Shown: one piece after another, positions 44,728 through 54,004 of the stretch
Numbering within the stretch: position 1 is the stretch's first letter
How the letters are laid out: each line of letters starts with the position of its first letter
Assembly: GCF_020524485.1 (NCBI RefSeq)
Contig: NZ_JAIVLF010000007.1
Coordinates: 62,001 to 126,000, forward strand
Source of the DNA: Novosphingobium profundi
Lineage (GTDB): Bacteria > Pseudomonadota > Alphaproteobacteria > Sphingomonadales > Sphingomonadaceae
Reading direction: 5' to 3'
DNA length: 64,000 bases
Notes under the pieces: model-generated
The model's input: the letters and a program-made list of their open reading frames with translations, nothing else
What the model was told of the DNA's origin: nothing
The model's database searches: none
Made by a program: the position numbers and the translations under genes

Positions 44728-46199
44728 ATCCCGCTGCTCCCAAGGAGGGCTTCGTCGCCCGCGCGCTCAAGGGCCACGCCGCGCTCGGACTGCTCACGGG
44801 CGCGCTGCTCTATCTCGTCTGCCTCTCCGGCGCGCTGGCGGTATTCCAGCAGGACCTCCAGCGCTGGGAGGAACCCGGCGCGGCCGAGATGACTTCCATT
44901 TCGCCCGCGGCCGTGCAGCGCGCGATCGAGGGCACGCTCGAACGCCAGGGGAAGGCCACCGACCATGCCTATGTCCACATGCCCACGCGCGGCCTGCCCC
45001 GCACCGTGGTCACCACCGACAACGGCGCGAACTATGTCGATGCGCAAGGCAACTACGACCGGCCCGAAGCGCACGCCTGGACGCAGTTCGTGCTCTATTT
45101 GCACTATTACCTGAACCTGCCCGCGTTTTGGGGGATCATGGTGACAGGCGCGCTCGGCGCGATGCTGGTGGCCGCCGTCGTCACCGGTGTCCTGGCCCAC
45201 CCGCGCATCTTTCGCGACGCGTTCCGCATGCGCCTGCGCGCCCAGCCCCAACTTGCCCGCGCGGACCTGCACAACCGTTTCGGCGTCTGGCTCCTCCCCT
45301 TCATCGCCGCGCTCGGCTTTACCGGTGCCGTCATCGGGCTGGGCCAGCTCGTCTTCTACACCGCCGCGCAGGAGCGCCACGGCGGCAACCTCGAAGAGGC
45401 CTTCGCCCCGATCTTCGGCGAACACCCGCTGCACGATCCCGCGCCCGCCCCCGTCGCACGCGCCGACCGCGCGCTGGAATGGATGGCGCAGAACCACCCG
45501 GACCTTTTCGTCAGCTATGTCACCATCGAGGAGACCGCCACGGCGGGGCAGCAGATCTCGGTCCTCGCCGAGCATCCGCGCCGCCTGATCTACGGTGAGA
45601 ACTACCTCTTCGATGGCAAGGGCAACTTCAAGAAGACGCTTGGCCTTGCCGACGGCGCGCTGGGCCAGCAGGCCGCCGCCTCGGTCTACAAGCTGCACTT
45701 CGGCACCTATGGCGGTATTCCCGTGGAACTGGCCTACCTTGTCTTTGGCCTTGCGCTGTGCGCAATCATCTCGACCGGCACCACGCTGTGGCTGATGAAG
45801 CGGCGCGCGCGCGGCCTGCCCTCCCCCCGCCTGGAGGCGGTCTGGGCGGTGACGATCTGGGGGAGCCCGATCCTGATGACAGGGGCCTACTGGCTGCGCG
45901 TCGTGGCCGGGCCGCAGTTGCCCTTCGCCGCGCTGTTCTGGTCAGCGCTGGTGCTGGCCACGATCCTGGCCGCCCTGCGCCCAGCGCTGGCACCCTCGCC
46001 CACCTTGCGGCGGGTCTTGGCCGCCATGCTGGCGCTGACAGGGATCGGCCACGTGATCTTTGCAGGCCCCCTGCCCATGGGCTCGCTGCTGATCGATGCC
46101 GCGCTTTGTCTGGGCGCGCTCGCGCTCGTTGGCCCCGAGGCCCTGCACCTGCGGCGCCGGGAGCGCGCGGGCCAGGCGCACCTTGCGGCGCAGAGCTGA
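44712..46199 (+). CDS. PepSY-associated TM helix protein (siderophore-iron reductase type)
   Basis: A 495-residue inner-membrane protein of the PepSY-TM family. The N-terminal segment KGHAALGLLTGALLYLVCLSGALAVF is the classical start, followed by a periplasmic PepSY region and a second helix pair (FWGIMVTGALGAMLVAAVVTG; NRFGVWLLPFIAALGFTGAVIG). Four more helices lie at the C-terminus. Such proteins next to TonB siderophore receptors are thought to reduce ferric siderophores or pass iron through the inner membrane. The ATG at 44712 is preceded by GGAGGA. It ends 2 bp before the convergent VOC gene. Confidence 0.84.
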   Translation: MADAVNPAAPKEGFVARALKGHAALGLLTGALLYLVCLSGALAVFQQDLQRWEEPGAAEMTSISPAAVQRAIEGTLERQGKATDHAYVHMPTRGLPRTVVTTDNGANYVDAQGNYDRPEAHAWTQFVLYLHYYLNLPAFWGIMVTGALGAMLVAAVVTGVLAHPRIFRDAFRMRLRAQPQLARADLHNRFGVWLLPFIAALGFTGAVIGLGQLVFYTAAQERHGGNLEEAFAPIFGEHPLHDPAPAPVARADRALEWMAQNHPDLFVSYVTIEETATAGQQISVLAEHPRRLIYGENYLFDGKGNFKKTLGLADGALGQQAAASVYKLHFGTYGGIPVELAYLVFGLALCAIISTGTTLWLMKRRARGLPSPRLEAVWAVTIWGSPILMTGAYWLRVVAGPQLPFAALFWSALVLATILAALRPALAPSPTLRRVLAAMLALTGIGHVIFAGPLPMGSLLIDAALCLGALALVGPEALHLRRRERAGQAHLAAQS

Positions 46200-46201
46200 G
46201 A

Positions 46202-46726
46202 TCAGGTCGCGTAGTCGAGCTCGGGGCGCGTGCGCTCCTGCTCGGCCGGGTCGGTCTCGACGAGGTTGATCAGGACCCCGTCGGGATCGCGCAGGCACAC
46301 CTCAAACTGGGCGCGGTGCTCCATCGCGAACGTCTGCGGCTCGGGCGCCCAGGTCGCGCCCAGCGCGCGCAAGCGCTCCATCGTGGCGAGGATATCGGTG
46401 ACGTAGAAGACCAGCGCCACCTCGCCGATGCGCGCAGGGCCGGTGGGTGCGGGAAGTTCCTCCTGCGCCGTGCCGTCAGCCAGCTGGAACAGACCGACCA
46501 TGCCGTAGTTCGGCCCCGGCCGCTTCAGAATGCAGATGTCGAACGGGCGCGGATCGTCGAACCCCAGGATCGCGGTCGCCGAAGGGTGCGCAAGGCGCGC
46601 CTCGATGTAAGTCTCCGACAGGCCGATGGCCCGGTAGAAGGCCGCCGATCGCGCAATATCGCGCACGAAGATCGTGGACCGGATCAGCGCGGAACTGGGA
46701 AGGGATGGCTGGATCGGTGTCGTCAT
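46202..46726 (-). CDS. VOC-superfamily (glyoxalase/dioxygenase fold) protein
   Basis: A 174-residue protein with two VOC beta-alpha-beta-beta-beta units: STIFVRDIARSAAFYRAIGL and, in the second half, VALVFYVTDILATMERLRALGA ending with VCLRDPDGVLINLVE. This is the pattern of glyoxalase I-like and extradiol-dioxygenase-like enzymes, and a metal-ligand Glu lies in LVET. Substrate unknown. It follows the MFS gene by 63 bp on the same strand and is probably the last gene of the TonB receptor-MFS operon. Confidence 0.8.
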   Translation of the reverse strand: MTTPIQPSLPSSALIRSTIFVRDIARSAAFYRAIGLSETYIEARLAHPSATAILGFDDPRPFDICILKRPGPNYGMVGLFQLADGTAQEELPAPTGPARIGEVALVFYVTDILATMERLRALGATWAPEPQTFAMEHRAQFEVCLRDPDGVLINLVETDPAEQERTRPELDYAT

Positions 46727-46789
46727 GCGCGTAGGCCTCGCCTCGTGATCTTCGGGTGAAGTCAGGAGGCTAGGCCCAGGCCCTTGAAA

Positions 46790-48025
46790 TCACACGTCCC
46801 GGCGGGAGAGCTGTTCACGCCCCGGATAACGCCCAAGCGCCAGCAACGCCGCGCCGCCGATGGCAAAGAGCACGATAGCGACCGTCAGCATGAGATCGTA
46901 GCTGCCGGTCGTGTCGCGCACATAGCCATAAAGCATGGGCGAAATCGCCGAACCGATGCCGAAGGGCGCGTAGAGGAAACCATAGATCCGCCCGTAGTGG
47001 CGCAGGCCGAAATAGCGCGCGGTCATGAAGGCCACGATGTCGGTCTCGGTCCCGGCCGCAACACCGATCAGGAAGCCACCAAAGAGAATGAGCGGAAAGC
47101 TCGTGCTGGTGCCCATGAGCAGGTAGCAGGCAATCGCGGGCAGCAGCATCGCGGGGAATGCCACACCCGGCGCCCAGAACCGGTCAAAAAGGTAACCGAT
47201 GCCAAGGCGCCCGATCAGGATGCCCAGCGCCACGCAGCTCATCACCGTCGCCGCATCGCCCGCGGTAAAGCCGTGCAGCTCGACCATCTGGGCCATGTGG
47301 ATGTGTGCGCCACCATAGGAGAACGAGATCAGCAGCGTGCTGACCAGCAGGATCCAGAACTGGCGGCCGTGCATGGCCTGACGCAGCGAGAGACCCACGA
47401 CATCGCCGTCGGCGGCCTGTTCCAGCGTGGCGGGGCGCTCTTCCGGGCGCGGCTCGCGAAACCAGGCGACGATGAAAGGCAGCGCCAGGAACAGAGCGAA
47501 GACGGTGGCCGCCGGAAAGGCCGCGCGCCACCCGCCCAGGTTGATCGCGAAGTTGACGAAGTGCGGCACGAACATGGCGGTCGCGCTGGTGCCCAGCAGC
47601 ATGATGCCAAGGGCCAGCCCCCGGTGCCGGTCAAACCACATCGCGACCGCGCGGCTCCAGGTCACGGGCGTCGAGCCGATGGCGACAAGGCCCAGCGCAG
47701 CCCACCACATGTACCAGCCGGGCAGCCAGTCGGGCACGAAGTAGAACGAGGCAAAGACGAGAATGAAGGCCAGCATCGAGAGGATGCCGACCCGGCGCAC
47801 GCCGAAGCGGTCGCAAAAGCCGCCATAGACAGGCGCCAGCATGGCGCCCAGCACACCCCACATCAGCGTGGCGGCGCTGATCTGGGTATAGTCCCAGCCG
47901 AACTCGTCATGGATCGGCCCCATGACGAGCGGCAGGACGTTGAACGGGATCGGCGAGGCGCCACACGCGGTTGCGAGGAGGGCGGCGAAGACGACCTTCC
48001 ACCCCTTCTTGAATTCACTAGCCAA
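46790..48025 (-). CDS. MFS transporter, OFA/MCT-like
   Basis: A 411-residue permease with 12 membrane segments and the motifs GPIHDEFGWDYTQISAATLMWG, GGFCDRFGVRRVG and WFDRHRGLALGIMLLG, which place it in the same general MFS branch as the transporter at 13.9 kb. It lies 38 bp after the TonB receptor gene, so receptor and permease may move one ligand across both membranes. The best start is TTG 48025 with GAGG upstream; no in-frame ATG precedes the first helix. Confidence 0.83.
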   Translation of the reverse strand: MASEFKKGWKVVFAALLATACGASPIPFNVLPLVMGPIHDEFGWDYTQISAATLMWGVLGAMLAPVYGGFCDRFGVRRVGILSMLAFILVFASFYFVPDWLPGWYMWWAALGLVAIGSTPVTWSRAVAMWFDRHRGLALGIMLLGTSATAMFVPHFVNFAINLGGWRAAFPAATVFALFLALPFIVAWFREPRPEERPATLEQAADGDVVGLSLRQAMHGRQFWILLVSTLLISFSYGGAHIHMAQMVELHGFTAGDAATVMSCVALGILIGRLGIGYLFDRFWAPGVAFPAMLLPAIACYLLMGTSTSFPLILFGGFLIGVAAGTETDIVAFMTARYFGLRHYGRIYGFLYAPFGIGSAISPMLYGYVRDTTGSYDLMLTVAIVLFAIGGAALLALGRYPGREQLSRRDV

Positions 48026-48063
48026 TTGTTTTGCCTCGACGATCCTGTTTGGGTTTCAAAGTA

Positions 48064-50484
48064 TCAGAAATTGTACCGCAGCTTGCCCATGATGGTGCGC
48101 GGCGGATTGATGTACGAATAGCCCAGATAGCTCTCGGCGTAGACCTCGTTGGTGCAGTTCTGGCAATTGACCGAGAGCTGCCACTGGTTGTCCGGCCCGT
48201 TGAGAGCGACGCCGGCATTCAGCATCCACTGCGCCTTGGCGTGCGAACCCACGACATAGCGGTTGCCCGAAGCCTCGTACGTGCCCGTGCCGGTGTCGGC
48301 ATCGTAGTAGATGGTGCGGTTGGCCGACTGGACTTCCATGGCCGAACGCCAGGTCGCATCGACCGAGGGGACCAGCGAGAGATCGCCCATCGGGATCTCG
48401 TAGCTGCCGCCCATCGCCAGCGTCCAGTCGGGCGTACGGACCGGGGTGGAGATGGCGCCGCTGTCGGTCACGATGCCCACGCCGCAGCGCGAGGTGACGC
48501 CTGCAAGGCACTCGGCCTGCTGCGCGGCGACCGAGAGCACGCCGTACTCGTCGGCAACCGGCGCGTCGCGGTCGATGATGTACTTGTCGTCCTGGTAGCC
48601 TGCGGTGAGGTGCAGGTTCAGGCCAGGTGTCGGCACAAGCACGAACTCGGCTTCCACGCCCTTGTTGCGGTAGTCGGCGAAGTTGCGGGTGAGGAAGGCG
48701 ATCGAGCCATCGTCACGCACGAAGCCCGCCGGGGTCTGCAGGTCCGAGATGTCCATCCAGTAGACGGTGAGGTTGGCGCGCAGCATGCGGTTGAACCATT
48801 CCGACTTGATGCCCGCCTCGTAGCTCCACACGCGTTCGGGGCCGAAGGGCAGGAATTCACCCGGGCGCGTCGCGCGCGAGGCCCAGCCCCCCGACTTGAA
48901 GCCCTTGGTGGCGCTGGCATAGAGCAGCACGTCCGGGTTGATCTGGTAGTTGATCGCAAAGCGCGGGGTCCAGATCTTGGTCTTCTGCTGGAGCGGAATG
49001 CCCGCCGCCTGGAGATTGCCGTTGTTGAGGCAGGCCGGACCGCCCGCGAAACAGGACTCGCGAAGGTCGGTCACGCCCACCTTCTTGGTCTCGTCGGTAT
49101 AGCGGATGCCTGCGGTGAGCTTCAGGCGATCGGTGACATTGGCGTCGAACTGGGCGTAACCGGCCAGCGATTCGGTCGAATTCTTGAGGACCTTGTCGTC
49201 GAGCAACAGCGCAAAGGAGGACGACAGGCCGAAGATGTCGGCCGTGTTCGTGTTGTTCTTCTCCTTCATGTAGAAGCCGCCCACGACGTAGTCGAGGAAG
49301 CCGTCGAAGAGCGATCCGTTGATCTTCACTTCCTGGCTGATCTGGTCGGTCCAGATGTCGCCCAGGATGGTGAAGCCGCCGTGGGGATATCCACCCACCG
49401 CCGGATAGGGATTGGCAATCGAGGGCGCCGAACGGCCATCGTAGAAGTCGAGGCCGTACTCCATGTTCTGGCGCAGGTAGCCGGTGATGAACTCGACTGT
49501 CGCCTCCTCGGCTACATCGACCGAGAACTTGGAGGTAATGAGGTCGGTCACCGACTTGCTGTGCTGGCCATAGTCGGCCTTGTCACCCGTCACGCCCAGA
49601 TCGCGGAAGACGTCCGAGGAGGCCTCGGTGTAGCCGCTGGAGGCATAGCGCCCGCTGCATTCGCTCGGATCGGCGGGATCGCAATCGAAGTTCAGGATGT
49701 TCTCGGATTCGTCGACGATGTGGGTGTAGCCGGCCGACCAGCGCACCGAATCGCTGAGTTCGCCGCGCAGCGCGAGACGCGCCCCCCAGCCGTCGATGTC
49801 GTTGAGCCGGTCACCCGTCGTCGTGTTCTTCACATAGCCGTCGCTGTCCTGCCAGTAGGCCGAAACCTTGGCCGCGAAGGTCGGGCTGAGCGGCACGTTG
49901 ATCGAGCCGCGCAGGGTCTTGGCCTCGTAGGTGCCGTAGCCGCCCTCGATGAAGCCACCAATCGAATCGAACTCGGGCTGGGCCATGTGGACCGAGACCG
50001 CGCCGCCCGTGGTGTTGCGGCCGAACAGCGTGCCCTGGGGCCCGCGCAGGACCTCGATCCGGTCGATGTCGAAGGTCGAGAAGTTGTTGGCGCCCTGACG
50101 CGAGATGTAGACATCATCGACGTAGGTGCCGACCGGAGGATCAAAGGTCGCGATGGATTCGGTGCTGCCGATACCGCGGATGTAGTACGTGTTCGAGGAC
50201 CCCAGGCCGGTGTTGTTCATGCCGATCATGTTGGGGATGTACTGCACGACCTGAAGCGTGCTCGTGACGCCGCGCGCATCGAGTTCCGCGCCCGAAATGG
50301 CCGAGATCGCAATCGGTACGCTCTGCGCGGTTTCCTCGCGGCGCTGTGCGGTGACGACGATCTCCGCGACCTGGGCCGCGGGGCGGCGGGCGCTCTCACT
50401 CTCCCCGTCCTGGGCAAGTGCCGGGCTCGTCATCGCGAAGAGACCGCAAAGCGCGGTGCTGGCCGTCAGTACTGCTTTCCTCAT
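48064..50484 (-). CDS. TonB-dependent receptor of the sphingomonad catabolic type
   Basis: An 806-residue outer-membrane receptor. The signal peptide ends at ALA before QDGE; the TonB-box-like EIVVTAQRREETAQSVPIAI opens the plug, and RIEVLRGPQGTLFGRNTTGGAV marks its end. The barrel finishes in MGKLRYNF. This EIVVTAQRR type is abundant in sphingomonads and usually serves organic carbon compounds rather than siderophores. It heads an operon with an MFS permease and a VOC protein and is divergent from hydrolase genes, indicating uptake of a substrate that those enzymes degrade (inference). ATG 50484. Confidence 0.9.
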   Translation of the reverse strand: MRKAVLTASTALCGLFAMTSPALAQDGESESARRPAAQVAEIVVTAQRREETAQSVPIAISAISGAELDARGVTSTLQVVQYIPNMIGMNNTGLGSSNTYYIRGIGSTESIATFDPPVGTYVDDVYISRQGANNFSTFDIDRIEVLRGPQGTLFGRNTTGGAVSVHMAQPEFDSIGGFIEGGYGTYEAKTLRGSINVPLSPTFAAKVSAYWQDSDGYVKNTTTGDRLNDIDGWGARLALRGELSDSVRWSAGYTHIVDESENILNFDCDPADPSECSGRYASSGYTEASSDVFRDLGVTGDKADYGQHSKSVTDLITSKFSVDVAEEATVEFITGYLRQNMEYGLDFYDGRSAPSIANPYPAVGGYPHGGFTILGDIWTDQISQEVKINGSLFDGFLDYVVGGFYMKEKNNTNTADIFGLSSSFALLLDDKVLKNSTESLAGYAQFDANVTDRLKLTAGIRYTDETKKVGVTDLRESCFAGGPACLNNGNLQAAGIPLQQKTKIWTPRFAINYQINPDVLLYASATKGFKSGGWASRATRPGEFLPFGPERVWSYEAGIKSEWFNRMLRANLTVYWMDISDLQTPAGFVRDDGSIAFLTRNFADYRNKGVEAEFVLVPTPGLNLHLTAGYQDDKYIIDRDAPVADEYGVLSVAAQQAECLAGVTSRCGVGIVTDSGAISTPVRTPDWTLAMGGSYEIPMGDLSLVPSVDATWRSAMEVQSANRTIYYDADTGTGTYEASGNRYVVGSHAKAQWMLNAGVALNGPDNQWQLSVNCQNCTNEVYAESYLGYSYINPPRTIMGKLRYNF

Positions 50485-50955
50485 GTTCCATCCCTTTGTG
50501 TTGCGCGGCTACCGAAGTGGCCGTTCGGGCTGGCTCCACACCCTCGAAGGAGCCATTCGCGCCGGAGCGCTCGATCTGCGTCGAACTGCTCCGGATTTCC
50601 CCTACGAAGGTTCGTCCCGAGAGGCCTTCTGTCAAGCCAGAAATGGCGACACTTGACTTTTTTGGTATAAGCCCATTACAAAATTGTCACAGGCCGCACG
50701 AATCACACAAATAATCCATCTAAAGTGCTGATTTAAAGGCATTCTTATCGACGCCATCAGACAAAGCGGCGAAGCCCGAAGGGCATTCCGCAACGCTTGA
50801 CAGGTGGCAATTTGTCCAGACATATCCAAGGCAGGACACCGCAAAGCGCAGGGCTCAGCCCCTATCCGACAGGCGGACATGAGATTGCCAGGTGCACGCC
50901 TGAGAGTCCGGCTCACCCAAGGCCTGACATCTGAAAAAAGGGAGACCGTCGACCG
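50485..50955. promoter_or_regulatory. Divergent control region of the catabolic locus with GntR-like operator
   Basis: 471 bp between the TonB receptor (minus) and the DUF gene (plus). At 50810-50825 lies an imperfect palindrome with the core TGTC-CA-GACA, one base away from the GntR-family consensus NGTMTAKACN and therefore a candidate site for the GntR regulator encoded at 53.2 kb. The stretch 50650-50760 is AT-rich (TTGACT at about 50654 could be a promoter box). No convincing gene is present. Confidence 0.5.
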
Positions 50956-51720
50956 ATGAACAGCCCCGCCTCCACCCCCGCCGGTTCGGCCAGCGCGGCC
51001 TTTACGCCGCTCCCGCGCCGCCGCGGCCGGATCAACTATCGCAAGGTCGACGAGACCACGCCCTGGGGCTTCGAGGACTGGGACATCACGCTCGGCGCCG
51101 ATGGCATGCGCACCCTCACCTCGCACTGCGAACTCGCCATTGCAGGTGACATCGTCGTGCGTGACAGCGTGATCTCGGTCCACGCCGACTTCCACCCTTG
51201 CGAGGCCTACGTGCGGATCATGAACAAGGGGCTCCTGACGGGCAGCGGCTGGTTCCGCTTCACCGACACCGAGGCCCATTGCGAGAGCTATTCGCAGGAT
51301 CTGGGGCGGGTCAGCCAGACCATCGAGATCCAGCGCCCGATGCGCGGCTTTGGCCTTCACGCGGTACAGTCCGATGGATGGCTGGCCGCCACCTTCCCCT
51401 TCGAGAAAGGCGTGGGCCATGTCGAGTTCAAGGGCCGCAACCTGATGCACAGCCTGCATCACCTGGGCGCCACCGGCCCGAGCCTTGCCACCACCACTTC
51501 GGGCTTCGAATTCATGGGCGTGGAGGAAGTGACGGTCCCGGCCGGCACCTTCACCTGCAACCGGGTGCGCCTGCGCGGCATCGTCAACGACCATCCGCCC
51601 TACGACATGTGGCTGAGCCGCGACGCCGACCGTCTCTACATCAAGGGCGAGGCGCAAGGGTACCTCGCCTCGGTCTTCGAACTCGTCGAATTGGACGGCG
51701 CGCCGCTCGGCGACGCCTGA
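50956..51720 (+). CDS. Hypothetical protein of the catabolic locus
   Basis: A 254-residue soluble protein that I cannot assign to a family. No signal peptide or membrane helix is visible. It is rich in beta strands; the segment near 194-209 (GVEEVTVPAGTFTCNRVRLRG) recalls DUF3108-like lipocalin-type folds, where a strand follows a PAGTF motif. The start at ATG 50956 follows a GGGAGA ribosome site. It is followed by the two-part alpha/beta hydrolase after 47 bp on the same strand, as first gene of the plus-strand unit of the locus. Confidence 0.62.
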   Translation: MNSPASTPAGSASAAFTPLPRRRGRINYRKVDETTPWGFEDWDITLGADGMRTLTSHCELAIAGDIVVRDSVISVHADFHPCEAYVRIMNKGLLTGSGWFRFTDTEAHCESYSQDLGRVSQTIEIQRPMRGFGLHAVQSDGWLAATFPFEKGVGHVEFKGRNLMHSLHHLGATGPSLATTTSGFEFMGVEEVTVPAGTFTCNRVRLRGIVNDHPPYDMWLSRDADRLYIKGEAQGYLASVFELVELDGAPLGDA

Positions 51721-51767
51721 GCCCCAACCTGCCCTCTCGCCTGAACCAACCGAAAGATCCCGCTTCC

Positions 51768-53132
51768 ATGGAAATCACCCGCCACTTCGTCGATGTCGGC
51801 TCCCGGCGCGTCCACTACCGCCGCTGCGGTACAGGCCCCGTCGTGCTCATGGTCCACCAGAGCCCGCGCTCCTCGACCGAGTACGAGGCGCTGATGCGTA
51901 CCTGGGGCGCGAACTTCACCTGCATTGCGCCCGACACCCCGGGCTTTGGCCAGTCCGATCCCCTGCCCGACGCCGATGCCACCATCGATGACTTCTCCGA
52001 CGCGCTGGTCGACCTGCTCGACGCGCTGGGGCTGGAGAAGGTCGCGGCCTACGGCTTTCACTCGGGCGGCACGATCCTGGTCAACACGCTCAAGCGCGCG
52101 CCCCAGCGTTTCACCGCGCTCGCCATCGGCGGCTACGCGATCTGGACCGAGGAGGAGAGCAAGGCCTTTTCCGAAAGCTACCTCCCGCCCTTCCAGCCAA
52201 GTGGCTACGGCGAACACCTGACCTGGCTGTGGAATCGCATCCTGGAACAGACCTGGTTCTTCCCCTGGTTCGACACCCGCAAGGAGGCGCGCATTGGCGT
52301 CGCCCATGCCGATCCGGTGCGCGTGGATGCCGTGATCCGCGAGATGCTCGATTCGGGCGATGCCTACCGTGTGGGCTATGGCGCGGTGCTGCGCGCCCCG
52401 CGCGAAGTGCCCGGCCCTGACGACGAGACCCGCCCGGTCCTCATCCTCGCCTACACCGCCGACGTTCTCTACGAGCACATCGACCGCCTGCCCACCCTTC
52501 CCGCCCAGTGGGAGGCGCGCAAGGTCGCCACACCCGCCGACCAGCAGGACCAGCATATCGCGCACTTGGGCGCCCACGCCTGCCCGCCCCCGGCGCGCTT
52601 AGGCGAATGCGCGGACGAAGGTTTCCTGGCTCTCTCCTGCGAGGGCTTTTCGGGGCGCCTGCACTGGCGCGGCCGCAGAGATGCCGGCAAGCCGCTCGCG
52701 ATCCATGCGCCGGGCAGCTCGCTGGAACTCCTCGACACGACCTCGGCCTGCGCCATCGATCTGCCCGGCCACGGCCTCTCGGACGACTGGAGCGGCCCTG
52801 CCCCGACCGACCGCGCCAGCTGGATGGCGGTGATCGAGGCGGCTCAGGAGGCCCTGGGCTGCGGCGAGATCCTCCTGCCGCCCGCCCCGCTCGGCGATCC
52901 CGAGGCGCTGTTCCCCGACCTCACGCCCGATCGCTTCGGCGCCTACCTCACCCGCGCCTGGTCGATCGTGCGTGCGGGCAAGATGTTTGCGCCGTGGTAC
53001 GAGGCCAGCGCGGCAAACGCGATCGACTTTGCCCCCGAGGCGCTCGATCCCCAGACCTTGCGCATCGAGCACCGCGCCCTTCTGCGCAGCCGCGCCGCGA
53101 AGGCGTGGGCAAGTGCCTGCCAGAACGTGTAA
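51768..53132 (+). CDS. Alpha/beta hydrolase with a degenerate second hydrolase domain
   Basis: A 454-residue protein. Residues 1-270 are an alpha/beta hydrolase: LMVHQSPRSS near 27 (oxyanion region), PDTPGFGQSD at 55-64, nucleophile Ser99 in the elbow GFHSGG, and a candidate acid Asp232 and His near 263. Residues about 306-454 start like another hydrolase core (CAIDLPGHGLSDDW), but the nucleophile elbow that should follow is missing and the chain goes straight to the cap-like end. The single enzyme thus seems to be a fusion with a decayed twin. Close similarity of its N-terminal motifs to the hydrolase at 54.0 kb suggests the two are paralogs. It probably cleaves an ester, lactone or C-C bond; the substrate is unknown. 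Confidence 0.75.
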   Translation: MEITRHFVDVGSRRVHYRRCGTGPVVLMVHQSPRSSTEYEALMRTWGANFTCIAPDTPGFGQSDPLPDADATIDDFSDALVDLLDALGLEKVAAYGFHSGGTILVNTLKRAPQRFTALAIGGYAIWTEEESKAFSESYLPPFQPSGYGEHLTWLWNRILEQTWFFPWFDTRKEARIGVAHADPVRVDAVIREMLDSGDAYRVGYGAVLRAPREVPGPDDETRPVLILAYTADVLYEHIDRLPTLPAQWEARKVATPADQQDQHIAHLGAHACPPPARLGECADEGFLALSCEGFSGRLHWRGRRDAGKPLAIHAPGSSLELLDTTSACAIDLPGHGLSDDWSGPAPTDRASWMAVIEAAQEALGCGEILLPPAPLGDPEALFPDLTPDRFGAYLTRAWSIVRAGKMFAPWYEASAANAIDFAPEALDPQTLRIEHRALLRSRAAKAWASACQNV

Positions 53133-53211
53133 AGATACAGCGCATGCAGGTATGGGGGCGCTTGGACAGGCGCTCCCAGCGCCCACTATCCGATTTGACC
53201 AGGGAGAGACC

Positions 53212-53964
53212 GTGAGCAAGAGGCAGGCGCCACGTTACGAACAGCTCGCCGACGAACTGCGCCGCGCGATCCGGTCCGGCCAGTTCGACACGGATGCGAC
53301 CTTTCCCACCGAGAACGCGCTGTGCGAGCACTATGGCGTCAGCCGCTTCACCGTGCGCGAGGCGCTGCGCTGTCTGCAGGGAGACCGGCTGATCTCGCGC
53401 CGACGCGGCTCGGGCACCGTGGTGGAACCACGCAGCGTGCGCGAGAGCGCACGCTTCCAGGCCTATTCCAGCCTCGATGCCAGCCGCCAGTACGCCGCCG
53501 ATGCGCGCATGACACTGGCCCGAGACGGCGAGGCGCTCCTGCCACGCAGTCTGGCCGCCTTCGTCGAGCCGCAGCACACGGCCCTCCACAAGAGCAAATG
53601 GGCGCGCCTGCGCGGCCTTCGCACCCAGGGCGGCGGGGATGACCGCCCGGTCGCCGCGATCGAGGCCTACGTGCGCCCGGACCTGGCGCATCTGCTGACC
53701 CGCGTCGATCTCGATTCTCTCGCGCTCTTTCGCCAGCTCGAAAGCCACGGCGACTTCACCATCGGCCGGGTCATCCAGCAGATCGCCTCGGTCCCGGCCA
53801 GTATCGCCATGGCCAAGGCGCTGGAGATTCCGCGCCGCACTCCCTGCTTGCGAATTGTGCGCGTCTACCACGACAGCGACGGCGTCCCCTTCGAGATCAC
53901 CAACACCCACCACCCGGGCGAGGCTTTCTCCTATTCCATGGTGATCGAGCCCGAACAGACCTGA
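53212..53964 (+). CDS. GntR-family regulator with UTRA ligand domain
   Basis: A 250-residue transcription factor of the HutC subgroup. Residues about 8-75 form the winged helix (RYEQLADELRRAIRSGQF, PTENALCEHYGVSRFTVREALRCL, GSGTVV), and residues about 95-245 the UTRA domain (FRQLESHGDFTIGRVIQQIASVPA, PFEITNTHHPGEAFSYSMVI) that binds a small-molecule effector. GTG 53212 with AGGGAGAG upstream is the start. Placed between two hydrolase genes, it likely controls the divergent locus; a GntR-like site sits at 50810-50825. Confidence 0.85.
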   Translation: MSKRQAPRYEQLADELRRAIRSGQFDTDATFPTENALCEHYGVSRFTVREALRCLQGDRLISRRRGSGTVVEPRSVRESARFQAYSSLDASRQYAADARMTLARDGEALLPRSLAAFVEPQHTALHKSKWARLRGLRTQGGGDDRPVAAIEAYVRPDLAHLLTRVDLDSLALFRQLESHGDFTIGRVIQQIASVPASIAMAKALEIPRRTPCLRIVRVYHDSDGVPFEITNTHHPGEAFSYSMVIEPEQT

Positions 53965-54004
53965 GACTGGCCCCATACTGGCCCACCCCTGCAAGGAGAC
54001 ATCC

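Noticed and set aside
48031..50670. Long plus-strand frame opposite the second TonB receptor
   Set aside because: Arg/Val/Asp-rich low-information translation; the minus strand has a complete receptor with signal peptide and barrel end.
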